Of a stretch of DNA of 64,000 nucleotides, positions 1 through 7,473 are shown piece after piece. The DNA comes from Pseudonocardia alaniniphila (GTDB taxonomy: Bacteria; Actinomycetota; Actinomycetes; Mycobacteriales; Pseudonocardiaceae), in assembly GCF_022524485.1 (NCBI RefSeq), contig NZ_JAKXMK010000027.1, positions 1 through 64,000 on the forward strand, written 5' to 3'. Position numbers and translations under genes: made by a program. The notes beneath the pieces are model-generated. The model saw nothing but the letters and a program-made list of their open reading frames with translations, was not told where the DNA came from and made no database searches. Numbering within the stretch: the first letter of the stretch is position 1; each line of letters begins with the position of its first letter.

Positions 1-150
1 GCTCCGGTCGTCCCAGCTCCGGTCGTCCCAGCTCCGGTCGTCCCAGCTCCGGTCGTCCCAGCTCCGGTCGTCCCAGCTCCGGTCGTCCCAGCCCCGGTCG
101 TCCCGATCCCGGTCGTCGCTACCCCGGTCGTCGTCGCGCCGGTCGTCGGC
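1..150. repeat. 15-bp coding minisatellite (WDDRS repeat)
   Basis: Six perfect tandem copies of the 15-bp unit GCTCCGGTCGTCCCA occupy 1-90, followed by at least four degenerate copies (91-150) that keep the CCGGTCGTC core. Read on the minus strand each unit encodes WDDRS, and the core encodes DDR. Because 15 is a multiple of three, copy-number change alters protein length without a frameshift. The array begins at or before base 1, so its true length is unknown. Confidence 0.95.
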
Positions 151-534
151 GTCGACCCGGGTGATCGCGCCGGTCGTCGCGTCCACGCGCACGTCGTGCT
201 CACCCGTCCGGCCCACGATCTCGACCTTCCACTCCAGCCGGCCGTGCTCGAACTCCCGCTCGATCTCGGTGACCCTCCCGGTGCCCATGTGCGCCAGGGC
301 GATCGCGACGGCCTCGTCGCGAGAGATCTCGCCGACGCGGGTGGATCCCGCCTGCGTCGTGACCGGGACCGTGGTGGGAACCGTCGTGGTGCTGCTCCCG
401 TCCTGGACGGCGACGGGCCGCGGGGTGGCCGTGCTGCTCGTGTCGGCAGTGGCGGCAGTGGCGATCGCGGTGCCGCCGATCAGCAGTGCGGCGACCGTGG
501 CGGTCGTGGCGATCACGATGCGGGGCGTGGGCAT
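1..534 (-). CDS. Secreted PepSY-domain protein with WDDRS tandem-repeat tail (C-terminus beyond window)
   Basis: Reading on the minus strand, an open frame runs from an ATG at 534, after a good GAAGGAGC ribosome site, to the window edge (178 codons, no stop). Residues 1-30 form a signal peptide or membrane anchor (VAALLIGGTAIATAATA). A Thr/Ser/Val-rich linker follows, and then a PepSY domain at about residues 65-130, beginning ISRDEAVAIALAHMG and ending VDATTGAITRVDADD. The tail is Asp/Arg rich and becomes a repeat of WDDRS. PepSY domains bind or inhibit extracytoplasmic partners, and genes for them often lie beside two-component systems. This one follows the kinase and regulator genes on the same strand, 86 bp below the kinase stop. 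It probably acts outside the membrane, perhaps feeding back on the kinase; that role is inferred. Confidence 0.85.
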   Translation of the reverse strand, partial: MPTPRIVIATTATVAALLIGGTAIATAATADTSSTATPRPVAVQDGSSTTTVPTTVPVTTQAGSTRVGEISRDEAVAIALAHMGTGRVTEIEREFEHGRLEWKVEIVGRTGEHDVRVDATTGAITRVDADDRRDDDRGSDDRDRDDRGWDDRSWDDRSWDDRSWDDRSWDDRSWDDRS

Positions 535-608
535 TTCTGCTCCTTCAGGTCGTTTGTCCGTCGACCTGGACAGTGCCGATCATCGGGCTAGCGCCACGCT
601 GCAAGAGT

Positions 609-625
609 CCTAAGCGCGCCTTAGG
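609..625. promoter_or_regulatory. CCTAAG-N5-CTTAGG inverted repeat upstream of the PepSY gene
   Basis: CCTAAG (609-614), five bases, CTTAGG (620-625) forms a perfect inverted repeat. It overlaps the kinase stop codon and sits about 75-90 bp upstream of the PepSY start. The same CTTAGG hexamer occurs at 2679-2684, in front of the response regulator gene. It is a candidate site for the adjacent OmpR-type regulator. It could also act as a short transcriptional hairpin. Confidence 0.4.
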
Positions 626-1913
626 CCGGAGTGTCGGGGCCACCGAGGTCGACCACGACCTCGAGCCCACCGTCGGCGGAGCGACTCAGCTCGAGCTGCC
701 CGCCCGCCTGCTCGGCGCTACGGCGGGCGATGTCGAGCCCGAGGCCCGTTGATCCGGCGCCGCTGGTGCCGCGCCGGACGGCTGACCCGTCGGACAGGCC
801 CGGTCCGGAGTCGGCGACCACCAGCCGGGCGCCGCCGTCCGGTCGCGGCGTGAGCCTCACCGCGAACGACGTGCCGTCCGGAGTGTGGGCGAAGACGTTG
901 CCGAGCAGCGCGTCCACGCAGGCCGCGAGGTCCGCCTCGCCCAGCGCTACCGGCAGTGGTCCCGCCGCGATGTCGACCACCGTTTCCCGGTCTGTGTCCT
1001 CGGCCAGAACGGCCCAGAACTCGACGCGCTCGCGCACCACTGCTGCGGCGTCGCTTCCGGTGCGTCCCGCGCCCGGGCCGGTGCCGCGGCGCCTGGCCTG
1101 TTCGATCGCCTGGGTGACCGCCCGCTGTACCGCGTCGACGCCCGCGCCGATCCGGGCCGCGTCGCCCTGAGCGGAGAGTGCCTCGGCGTCCAGGCGCAAC
1201 GCGGTGAGCGGCGTGCGGACGCGGTGGGCGAGGTCGGCCACGGTCTCGCGCTCCTCGCGCAACAGGTCCGTGATGCGGGCGGCCAGTCCGTTGAGTGACT
1301 CGGCGACCACGCCGAGCTCGCTGGGCGCGCTGCTGTCGGCGCGGGCGTCCAGCTCGCCGATGGCGAGGCGGTGCGACACCGCTGCAAGGTCGGTGGTGGA
1401 CCGGACCAGGGAGCGGGCGAGGCTGTCGGCGACCGCGAGGCTGAGCCCGAGCAGGCCGACACCGAGCGCTCCCAGCATCAGCCACGCCCCCGGAACGCCA
1501 CGGCCGAGCTCGGCATCAGGCACGAACGAGCGGATCACTCCGGCGCCACCGATCTGGTCGCGCACCGCGAAGACGATCTCCCGGCCGCCGTCCACCTCCG
1601 CGGAGCTGCTGGTGCCGAGCGCTCCCAGCTCGACGAGCGGAGTCCGATCGGCGGCCGAGCCGAGGACGGCGCCGTCGGCGAGGAACACGCTGACGGCGTC
1701 GGGCGAGCTGAGATCGAGCTGCTGGACGGCGAGCGCGAGGGCGGCCCGGTCGGTGGTGCCCACGAGCGAGCTGAGCGACTGGGCCTCGACGGTGGCGGCC
1801 TGCACCGCCCGGTCGGCGGCGACGGTGCGCAGCAGCAAGGCGAGCGGCACGAGGAAGGCGATGAGGACCAGCGACGTCGTCGCCCCGACGAGAACCAGGA
1901 TGCGGCGGCGCAT
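621..1913 (-). CDS. Two-component sensor histidine kinase
   Basis: 430 residues. An N-terminal membrane helix (about 5-30) and a second at about 145-165 enclose an extracytoplasmic sensor region of about 110 residues. HAMP-like sequence follows. The phospho-acceptor box LAHRVRTPLTAL lies near residue 230, with His followed by RVRTPL where HELRTPL is more usual. The ATPase domain has an N box (LGNVFAHTPDG), a G1 box (VVADSGPGLSDG) and a G2 box (STGLGLDIARR). It lies 9 bp below the response regulator stop on the same strand, so the two are co-transcribed, and upstream of the PepSY gene. The stimulus cannot be read from sequence; envelope or cationic stress would fit a PepSY partner. Confidence 0.92.
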   Translation of the reverse strand: MRRRILVLVGATTSLVLIAFLVPLALLLRTVAADRAVQAATVEAQSLSSLVGTTDRAALALAVQQLDLSSPDAVSVFLADGAVLGSAADRTPLVELGALGTSSSAEVDGGREIVFAVRDQIGGAGVIRSFVPDAELGRGVPGAWLMLGALGVGLLGLSLAVADSLARSLVRSTTDLAAVSHRLAIGELDARADSSAPSELGVVAESLNGLAARITDLLREERETVADLAHRVRTPLTALRLDAEALSAQGDAARIGAGVDAVQRAVTQAIEQARRRGTGPGAGRTGSDAAAVVRERVEFWAVLAEDTDRETVVDIAAGPLPVALGEADLAACVDALLGNVFAHTPDGTSFAVRLTPRPDGGARLVVADSGPGLSDGSAVRRGTSGAGSTGLGLDIARRSAEQAGGQLELSRSADGGLEVVVDLGGPDTPA

Positions 1914-1922
1914 CTGCTCCCC

Positions 1923-2606
1923 TCAGCCCTGCGGTGCGGAGATCCGCACCCCGACGCCGCGCACGGCGTGCAGGTAGCGCGGCTCCTGTGCGGTCTCCCC
2001 GAGCTTGCGGCGCAGCCAGGAGAGGTGGACGTCGACGGTCTTGTCGGCGCCGCCGTAGGGCAGCCGCCAGACCTCGGTGAGCAGCTCACGCTTGCTGACG
2101 ACCTGGCCGGAGCGGGCGGCGAGGTAGTGCAGGAGGGCGAACTCGCGAGGTGTGAGGTCGAGCGCGGTGCCGTCGAGGCTCGCCTCCCGCGACCGCGGGT
2201 CCACCCGCAGACCGCCCACCACGACCGCTGCGTCGGCCGCGGTGTCCCCGCTGCGGCGGAGCACGGCCCGGATGCGGGCGTCGAGCTGCGCAGCGCTGAA
2301 CGGCTTCACCAGGTAGTCGTCGGCGCCCGCGTCGAGCACGGCCACGATCTCGGCCTCGTCGTCGCGGGCGGTCGCCACGATCACCGGCACGCGGCTCGCC
2401 CCGCGCAACATCCGGAGCATCGTGGTGCCGTCGAGGTCGGGAAGGCCGAGATCGAGCACGACGAGGTCGGGCCGGTTCGTCACGGCCGACTCGAGCCCGG
2501 GGAGCGCTGCGCCGGCGGAGTCGACGGCGTGACCCCGCTCGGTCAGTCCGCGCTTCAGCGCGCCGCGGATAGCCGGGTCGTCCTCGATGAGAAGTACCTG
2601 GGCCAC
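1923..2606 (-). CDS. OmpR/PhoB-family response regulator
   Basis: 227 residues from a GTG start. The receiver domain (1-120) has the acidic pair ED/D at 9-10, the phospho-acceptor Asp52 in VVLDLGLPD, the Thr in VATARDD and Lys in LVKPF. A winged-helix DNA-binding domain occupies about 130-225 (DLTPREFALLHYLA, VDVHLSWLRRKLG, VRGVGVRI). It is the first gene of a regulator-kinase-PepSY unit. The divergent gene at 2719 shares its promoter region, where a CTTAGG-N5-CTTAAC direct repeat is a plausible self-binding site. Confidence 0.94.
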   Translation of the reverse strand: MAQVLLIEDDPAIRGALKRGLTERGHAVDSAGAALPGLESAVTNRPDLVVLDLGLPDLDGTTMLRMLRGASRVPVIVATARDDEAEIVAVLDAGADDYLVKPFSAAQLDARIRAVLRRSGDTAADAAVVVGGLRVDPRSREASLDGTALDLTPREFALLHYLAARSGQVVSKRELLTEVWRLPYGGADKTVDVHLSWLRRKLGETAQEPRYLHAVRGVGVRISAPQG

Positions 2607-2678
2607 CTGCCGAACCGTAGGACAACGGACATCGTTCCACGCGAAATCCGTGACGCGGCGGCTTTGCGATAGTGCGGC

Positions 2679-2695
2679 CTTAGGAGAGTCTTAAC
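2679..2695. promoter_or_regulatory. Candidate response-regulator box CTTAGG-N5-CTTAAC
   Basis: Two similar hexamers (CTTAGG 2679-2684 and CTTAAC 2690-2695) repeat directly with an 11-bp period, one DNA turn, the usual geometry for OmpR/PhoB dimers. The site lies between the divergent response regulator (start 2606) and the membrane protein at 2719, and shares CTTAGG with the site before the PepSY gene. Binding is inferred, not shown. Confidence 0.4.
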
Positions 2696-2718
2696 CCCCG
2701 CCACGACAGGCTGAGCGG

Positions 2719-3177
2719 ATGTCGACGCCCCGACGCCCGCGCCCGGCTCTCGTCGCCCTCGCCTGGGCGGCGGCCGTGGTCGCCGCGACGCTCGTGGGGA
2801 TGAGCGCGGTCGGCGCGATCGGCACCGGCATCCTCGGGGGCGGGCAGCAGCCGCTCACACCCGCCGAGGTGGACCGGGCCCTCGCCGCAGCCCGCTCGGC
2901 GCCGACTCCGCCGCTCGCTGCGCCACCACCGGTGTCCCCGCTACCCCCCTCGCCTGCCGCCGCCGACGTCGTCGCGAGCCCCGGCGGCACGATCGTCGCG
3001 CGATGTGCAGGAGATGTCGTCGAGATCGTCTCCGCGAGCCCCGCTCAGGGCTTCCGGCTCGACGACGAGCGGGAGGGAGCCCGCGTCGAGTTCGAGTCCG
3101 AGGAGCAGAAAGTGGAGGTACGGCTACGCTGCGAGAGCGGCCGTCCGGTCGGCGCGGTGCGGCTCGACGACGACTGA
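2719..3177 (+). CDS. Small membrane-anchored protein of unknown function
   Basis: 152 residues. After a short basic start (MSTPRRPRPA) one hydrophobic helix spans about 11-35. A Pro/Ala-rich stretch (about 55-80) leads to a C-terminal extracytoplasmic domain with two Cys residues (in VARCAGD and RLRCESG) that could form a disulfide. Similar short proteins are common beside actinobacterial two-component genes but have no assigned function. It is divergent from the response regulator and 112 bp from it, so it may belong to the same regulon. The TGA overlaps a possible ATG of the next gene. Confidence 0.7.
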   Translation: MSTPRRPRPALVALAWAAAVVAATLVGMSAVGAIGTGILGGGQQPLTPAEVDRALAAARSAPTPPLAAPPPVSPLPPSPAAADVVASPGGTIVARCAGDVVEIVSASPAQGFRLDDEREGARVEFESEEQKVEVRLRCESGRPVGAVRLDDD

Positions 3178-3230
3178 TGGGCCGTCGAAATCCGGTGGTC
3201 GCACGGAGCAGAGTCCTGCACTGTGAGGCC

Positions 3231-3989
3231 GTGCGAGCACTGACCGACGAGCAGGTCGACCGTTTCGTCGACGACGGCTTCGTGCACGTCGAGGGCGCGT
3301 TCCCGCGTGAGCTGGCCGATGCGGGCCGGGAGCTGCTGTGGACGGCCACCGGCTGCGACCCCGCGGACGCCACCACGTGGACGCGCCCCGTGATCAGGCT
3401 GGGTGACTTCCCGCAGGAGCCGTTCCGCGCCGCGGCGAACACGCCACGGTTGCACGCGGCCTTCGACCAGCTGGTGGGGACCGGGCGCTGGTTTCCGCGT
3501 GGCAGCCTCGGCACCTTTCCCGTCCGGTTCCCGCACCCGGACCCGCCCGGCGACGACGGGTGGCACGTGGAAGGGAGCTTCGCCAACGACGGCGGCGGCT
3601 ACCAGCTGAACATCCGCTCGCGCGGCCGCGCGTTGCTGATGCTGTTCCTGTTCTCCGACGTCGGCCCCGACGACGCCCCCACCCGCGTCCGCACCGGTTC
3701 GCACCACGACGCCGCCCGGCTGCTCGCGCCCTACGGCGACGAGGGGGCCGAGTTCTTCGCCTTCGCGCGCGAGGTGGTGCCGGCCACCGAGCACCGGCCT
3801 GAGGTCGCGGCCACCGGGGCGGCGGGCGACGTCTATCTCTGCCACCCCTTCCTCGTGCACTCCGCGCAGCCCCACCACGGCACGACACCGCGGTTCATGG
3901 CCCAGCCGCCCCTCATGCCGAGAGGCGAACTCGATCTCGAGCACCCGGCGTCGCCCGTGGAACGGGCCGTGCACCTCGCGTTGGCGTGA
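3231..3989 (+). CDS. Phytanoyl-CoA dioxygenase (PhyH)-family Fe(II)/2-oxoglutarate oxygenase
   Basis: 252 residues from a GTG at 3231, chosen because family members begin with the motif LTDEQVDRFVDDGFVHV. An in-frame ATG at 3177, overlapping the previous stop as TGATG, would add 18 residues. The double-stranded beta-helix core carries DDGWHVEGS (His112, Glu114 where the iron motif is normally HxD), a distal His in HPFLVHSAQPHHG (His210) and the 2-oxoglutarate Arg in TTPRFMAQP (Arg221). The substrate is unknown; relatives hydroxylate small metabolites. It is convergent with alkB, 3 bp away. Confidence 0.82.
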   Translation: MRALTDEQVDRFVDDGFVHVEGAFPRELADAGRELLWTATGCDPADATTWTRPVIRLGDFPQEPFRAAANTPRLHAAFDQLVGTGRWFPRGSLGTFPVRFPHPDPPGDDGWHVEGSFANDGGGYQLNIRSRGRALLMLFLFSDVGPDDAPTRVRTGSHHDAARLLAPYGDEGAEFFAFAREVVPATEHRPEVAATGAAGDVYLCHPFLVHSAQPHHGTTPRFMAQPPLMPRGELDLEHPASPVERAVHLALA

Positions 3990-3992
3990 CCG

Positions 3993-4652
3993 TCAGCCCA
4001 AGCCCGATACGCGGAGCGTGATGTTGAGCCTGCCCGCGGCGAGCCCGGTGTCGGGCAGGTCGAACGCGGGGAGCAGCTTCGGCACGCCGTGGTAGGCCAG
4101 CCTGCTCTCGTCGCCGAAGACGACCAGATCGCCGGAATGCAGCTCGACGTCGGTCCACGGCCGGCCGCGGTTCTCCGTGTTGCCGAAGCGGAACAGGCAC
4201 GGCGCCCCGATGCTGAATGACACGACGGGCTCCAGCGACTCCTCGTCACTGTCGCGGTGCAACCCCATCTTCGCGCCGGCGTCGTAGTGGTTGATCAGCG
4301 CGATGTCGGGCCGGTAGCCGCGGGCGCGCTCCGGGTCGTCGTAGGCCTCGGCCAGGGCATCACGGCCGAGGTCGCCGAGCCAGTCGGGGAGCGGGGTGAC
4401 CGGCGAGCCGTCCTGGTCGTCGCGGGTGCGGGAGTAGCGGTAGGGGTACCAGTGCCAACCCAGGCAGACGCTGCGCACCGACATCTGGCCGCCGTTCGGC
4501 ATGACGGCCGCGCGGATTCCCGGACCCTCGCTCGCCCATTCACGGCAGGCACGAACCAGCTCGCGCTGCCTGTCGAGATCGAGCCAGTCCGGCACGTGCA
4601 CAGCGCCCGGGGCGAGCACCCGCCGCTCCCGGGGAATCAGGCCGGGTATCAC
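3993..4652 (-). CDS. alkB: AlkB-family DNA/RNA repair dioxygenase
   Basis: 219 residues from a GTG at 4652. A longer frame reaches 4754 but would overlap the divergent gene and adds no AlkB-like sequence. AlkB enzymes oxidatively remove alkyl groups from bases (1-methyladenine, 3-methylcytosine). Visible motifs are NHYDAGAKMGLHRD (Asn121, Tyr123, iron ligands His132 and Asp134), the distal ligand His188 in AYHGVP, and the closing RLNITLR (Arg208, Arg214) that binds 2-oxoglutarate and shapes the active site. The ordered spacing makes the family call firm; whether it prefers DNA or RNA is not readable. Confidence 0.9.
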   Translation of the reverse strand: MIPGLIPRERRVLAPGAVHVPDWLDLDRQRELVRACREWASEGPGIRAAVMPNGGQMSVRSVCLGWHWYPYRYSRTRDDQDGSPVTPLPDWLGDLGRDALAEAYDDPERARGYRPDIALINHYDAGAKMGLHRDSDEESLEPVVSFSIGAPCLFRFGNTENRGRPWTDVELHSGDLVVFGDESRLAYHGVPKLLPAFDLPDTGLAAGRLNITLRVSGLG

Positions 4653-4753
4653 GGCTCCAGTGTCCCGGAGCCGCGGTGGCGCGTCAGGGGATCGGGGCGG
4701 TGCCGTCCAAAACCCGCGAGTGCACGACGGGGGGTACGTGATCACATAGCGCA

Positions 4754-5578
4754 ATGACGACTGACACGACGGCGACCGCCCACGCGACCCGGTTCCGGCA
4801 GCTGCACGAAACCGGTGTGCTGGTGCTGCCGAACGCGTGGGACGCGGCCTCAGCCCGTCTCATCGAGGACGCCGGTGCGCAGGCCATCGCCACCACCAGC
4901 GCAGGCCTCGCGTGGAGCCTGGGACACGCCGACGGCAACCACCTCCCCCGCGAGCTCGCGGCCGATGCCGTCCGGCGGATCGTGAACGTGGTGAGCGTGC
5001 CGGTCACCGCCGACATCGAGACGGGCTACGGCGAGACCCCAGCCGAGCTGCGCAGCACGATCGAGGCGATCATCGGGGCCGGCGTGGCAGGGATCAACAT
5101 CGAGGACGCCGGGGCTCCGCTACGGGAGACCGGCGAGCAGGCCGGGCGCATCCGCACCGTGCGCGAGGCCGCTGATGCGACGGGCGTGCCGCTGTTCGTC
5201 AATGCCCGGATCGACACCTACCTACGTCAGGTCGGCGATCCGGCGGGCCGGCTGGACGAGACCGTCTCGCGGGCTCGCGCCTACATCGACGCAGGTGCGG
5301 ACGGGATCTTCGTGCCCGGTCTGCTCGACGCCGAGACGTTGCGCGAGTTGGCAGGCCTGCTCCCGGCCCCGCTGAACGTGATGGCGGGACCCGGGGCCCC
5401 TGCGGTCGCGGAACTCGCTGCGCTGGGGGTGCGCCGGGTCAGTGTCGGCACGGCGATCGCGCAGGCGGCGTACGCGACGGCACGCCGTGGCGCCCGCGAG
5501 CTCCTGGGCAGCGGTACGTACGACTCGCTGGCGGTGGGCGGTGTCGACTACGGCGAGCTGAACGCGCTGCTCTCCTGA
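4754..5578 (+). CDS. Isocitrate lyase/PEP mutase superfamily protein
   Basis: 274 residues, one TIM barrel. Recognisable are LVLPNAWDAASARLIEDAG, ATTSAGLAWSLGHADGN, VPVTADIETGYGETP (metal-binding Asp/Glu strand), GINIEDAG and LFVNARIDTYL. The KKCGH-type loop of true isocitrate lyase and methylisocitrate lyase is absent, so it belongs to the wider PEP mutase/oxaloacetate hydrolase-like group, which cleaves or rearranges C-C or C-P bonds of 2-oxo acids. It stands alone between two oxygenases, divergent from alkB. The exact reaction is unknown. Confidence 0.85.
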   Translation: MTTDTTATAHATRFRQLHETGVLVLPNAWDAASARLIEDAGAQAIATTSAGLAWSLGHADGNHLPRELAADAVRRIVNVVSVPVTADIETGYGETPAELRSTIEAIIGAGVAGINIEDAGAPLRETGEQAGRIRTVREAADATGVPLFVNARIDTYLRQVGDPAGRLDETVSRARAYIDAGADGIFVPGLLDAETLRELAGLLPAPLNVMAGPGAPAVAELAALGVRRVSVGTAIAQAAYATARRGARELLGSGTYDSLAVGGVDYGELNALLS

Positions 5579-5585
5579 TCCGCCG

Positions 5586-6299
5586 TCAGCGCGCGTTGTG
5601 GAAGATGATGCCGAGCACGTGCCGCTCGCCGCTGTGCACGGCGCTCACGCCGTGGCGCATCTGCACGCGGTGATAGCCCCGTGAGCCGAGTTTCGGCCGG
5701 TTCCGCACCGGGAAGATCACGGCTTCGCCCTGGCGCGGGCGCACCACGACGGGCCGGGACTGCTGGCGGGGGCGCTGCTCGACGAACACGCTCTCGCCGC
5801 CGCTGAAGTCCTCGTCCGGCCTGCTCAGCATCACCAGGAACTGCAGCGGGAACGTGAGGTCCCCGTAGACGTCCTGGTGGAGGCAGTTGTAGCCGCCGGG
5901 GCCGTAGCGCAGCACGAGTGGGGTGGGCCGGTGCTGGCCCAGCGCCGCGCATTCGGCCAGTAGCTCGTCGAGCGTGGTGGGGAACGTGCGCTCGCCGAGG
6001 CGCTCGGCCCACCGGTTGGCGATGGTGGCAAGGGGCGGGTAGAGCTGCTCGCGCAGCGTCTGGACCAGCGGCGGGAGCGGGTCGGCGAAGTAGCGGTAGC
6101 TTCCTTCGCCGAACGCGTGCCGGGCCATCACGACCGTGCTGCGGAACCGCTCGACCTCGTCGAACATCGCGACCACGCTCGAGCACTGCTGCGGTGACAA
6201 CAGCGGTGGGGTGGTGGCGACACCCTCGGCGTCGAGCTGTTCCTGCAGTGCCGGCCAGTCCAGACGGTGCAGGGCACGTTCCGGTGCAGCGGTACTCAT
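5586..6299 (-). CDS. Fe(II)/2-oxoglutarate oxygenase, DUF2086-like
   Basis: 237 residues. The core shows LVLRYGPGGYNCLHQDVYGD (iron ligands His141 and Asp143), FPLQFLVMLSRP, FSGGESVF, then the distal ligand in MRHGVSAVHSGERHVLGIIF (His216) with Arg226 as 2-oxoglutarate ligand. This resembles the COG3826 group, sometimes found near alkylation-repair genes; here alkB is 0.9 kb away on the same strand, separated by an opposing gene. The substrate is unknown; prolyl or other protein hydroxylation is possible. It ends 7 bp from the convergent PEP-mutase gene. Confidence 0.8.
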   Translation of the reverse strand: MSTAAPERALHRLDWPALQEQLDAEGVATTPPLLSPQQCSSVVAMFDEVERFRSTVVMARHAFGEGSYRYFADPLPPLVQTLREQLYPPLATIANRWAERLGERTFPTTLDELLAECAALGQHRPTPLVLRYGPGGYNCLHQDVYGDLTFPLQFLVMLSRPDEDFSGGESVFVEQRPRQQSRPVVVRPRQGEAVIFPVRNRPKLGSRGYHRVQMRHGVSAVHSGERHVLGIIFHNAR

Positions 6300-6373
6300 G
6301 ACTCCACTGTCACCGATACCCGGGTCCGTTGCTGGCGGGAAACGGCCACCGGGTCAGGGCAGGATTGCCGCTC

Positions 6374-7393
6374 ATGCGGACCGGACCGAACAACGCCCTG
6401 ACCGACGTGCCCGGCCTTCGGGTCGGGCATGCCTCCCTCGCCGGGCGCGGGGTGCTGAGTGGCACGACGGTCGTGGTCGCGCCGCCCGACGGAGCCGTCG
6501 CTGGCGTGGACCTGCGCGGCTGGACGCCCGGCACCCGCGAGACGGATCTCCTCGACCCGGGCCGGATGGTGCAGCGGGTGCATGCCGTCGTGCTCACCGG
6601 CGGCAGCGCCTACGGGCTGGCCGCTGCCGACGGCGTGATGGCGCGGCTGGAAGCGGAGGGATGCGGGTTCACGGTGCCCGGCGGGGTGGTGCCGATCGTG
6701 CCCGCCGCCGCCATCTGTGACCTGGGCCGCGGCGGGGATCGCGGAGTGCACCCGGACGGGGCGGCCGGGGCCGCCGCGTTCGACGCCGCGAGCACCGGCC
6801 CGGTCGCCCAAGGGTCGGTCGGAGCGGGCACGGGGGCCGTCTCAGGCGGGCTGAAGGGAGGGGTCGGCACCGCGAGCACGGTGCTCGACGGGGGCGCGGT
6901 GGTGGCCGCGCTCGTGGTCGTCGACTCGGCGGGGTCGGGTGTGGACCCGGCCACCGGCACGCTGCGCGGAGCGCGGGCCGGGCTGCCCGGCGAGTTTCCG
7001 GACGAGGCCGTGGACGAGGCCGGACGATCCGCGCTGCTCGCCGCCGCGGCAACCCCGCCGACAGCGGACCCGGCGACGACGCTCGCGGTGGTGGCCACCG
7101 ACCTCGCACTGGACAAGGCGGGATGCGCTCGGCTGGCTGCGATGGGCCACGACGGGCTCACCCGCTCGATCCCGGCAGGGCACATGGGCTCCGACGCCTG
7201 CGTGGTCTTCGGTCTCTCCACGTCCGCCGGCCCCGCCCCGGGGATGCTGGACCTCTTCGTGCTCCACGCCGTGGCCGCCGACGTGGTGGCGCGGGCCGTC
7301 GCGCACGCGCTGCTCGCGGCGTCCACCGTGAGCACGGACTCCGGCTCGTGGCCGGCCTACGGTGATCTTGCGATCCGCGCCGTGTCAGATTGA
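6374..7393 (+). CDS. P1-family (DmpA/NylC-type) peptidase
   Basis: 339 residues from ATG 6374; an upstream in-frame ATG at 6329 lacks family-like sequence, whereas GPNNALTDVPGLRVGHASL is the standard N-terminus. P1 peptidases are Ntn-hydrolases that self-cleave to expose a Ser/Thr nucleophile; known members cut beta-peptides, D-amino-acid amides or nylon oligomers. Other landmarks are VVLTGGSAYGLAAADGV, GGLKGGVGTAS and DLFVLHAVAADVVARAV. The self-processing site aligns to DPATTLAVVATD, with Ala234-Thr235 where NylC has Asn-Thr. No secretion signal, so probably cytoplasmic. Confidence 0.88.
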   Translation: MRTGPNNALTDVPGLRVGHASLAGRGVLSGTTVVVAPPDGAVAGVDLRGWTPGTRETDLLDPGRMVQRVHAVVLTGGSAYGLAAADGVMARLEAEGCGFTVPGGVVPIVPAAAICDLGRGGDRGVHPDGAAGAAAFDAASTGPVAQGSVGAGTGAVSGGLKGGVGTASTVLDGGAVVAALVVVDSAGSGVDPATGTLRGARAGLPGEFPDEAVDEAGRSALLAAAATPPTADPATTLAVVATDLALDKAGCARLAAMGHDGLTRSIPAGHMGSDACVVFGLSTSAGPAPGMLDLFVLHAVAADVVARAVAHALLAASTVSTDSGSWPAYGDLAIRAVSD

Positions 7394-7473
7394 GACGAGG
7401 AGCCCGGCGGATCGGCCTAGCGTGCGTGAGCGCCGTCACGGGTGTGGCGGAGCACCGTCGCGAGGAGGAGCCG

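Noticed and set aside
1..105. CRISPR-like array at the left edge
   Set aside because: The 15-bp units are directly adjacent with no spacers and stay in frame with the PepSY gene, so this is a coding minisatellite.
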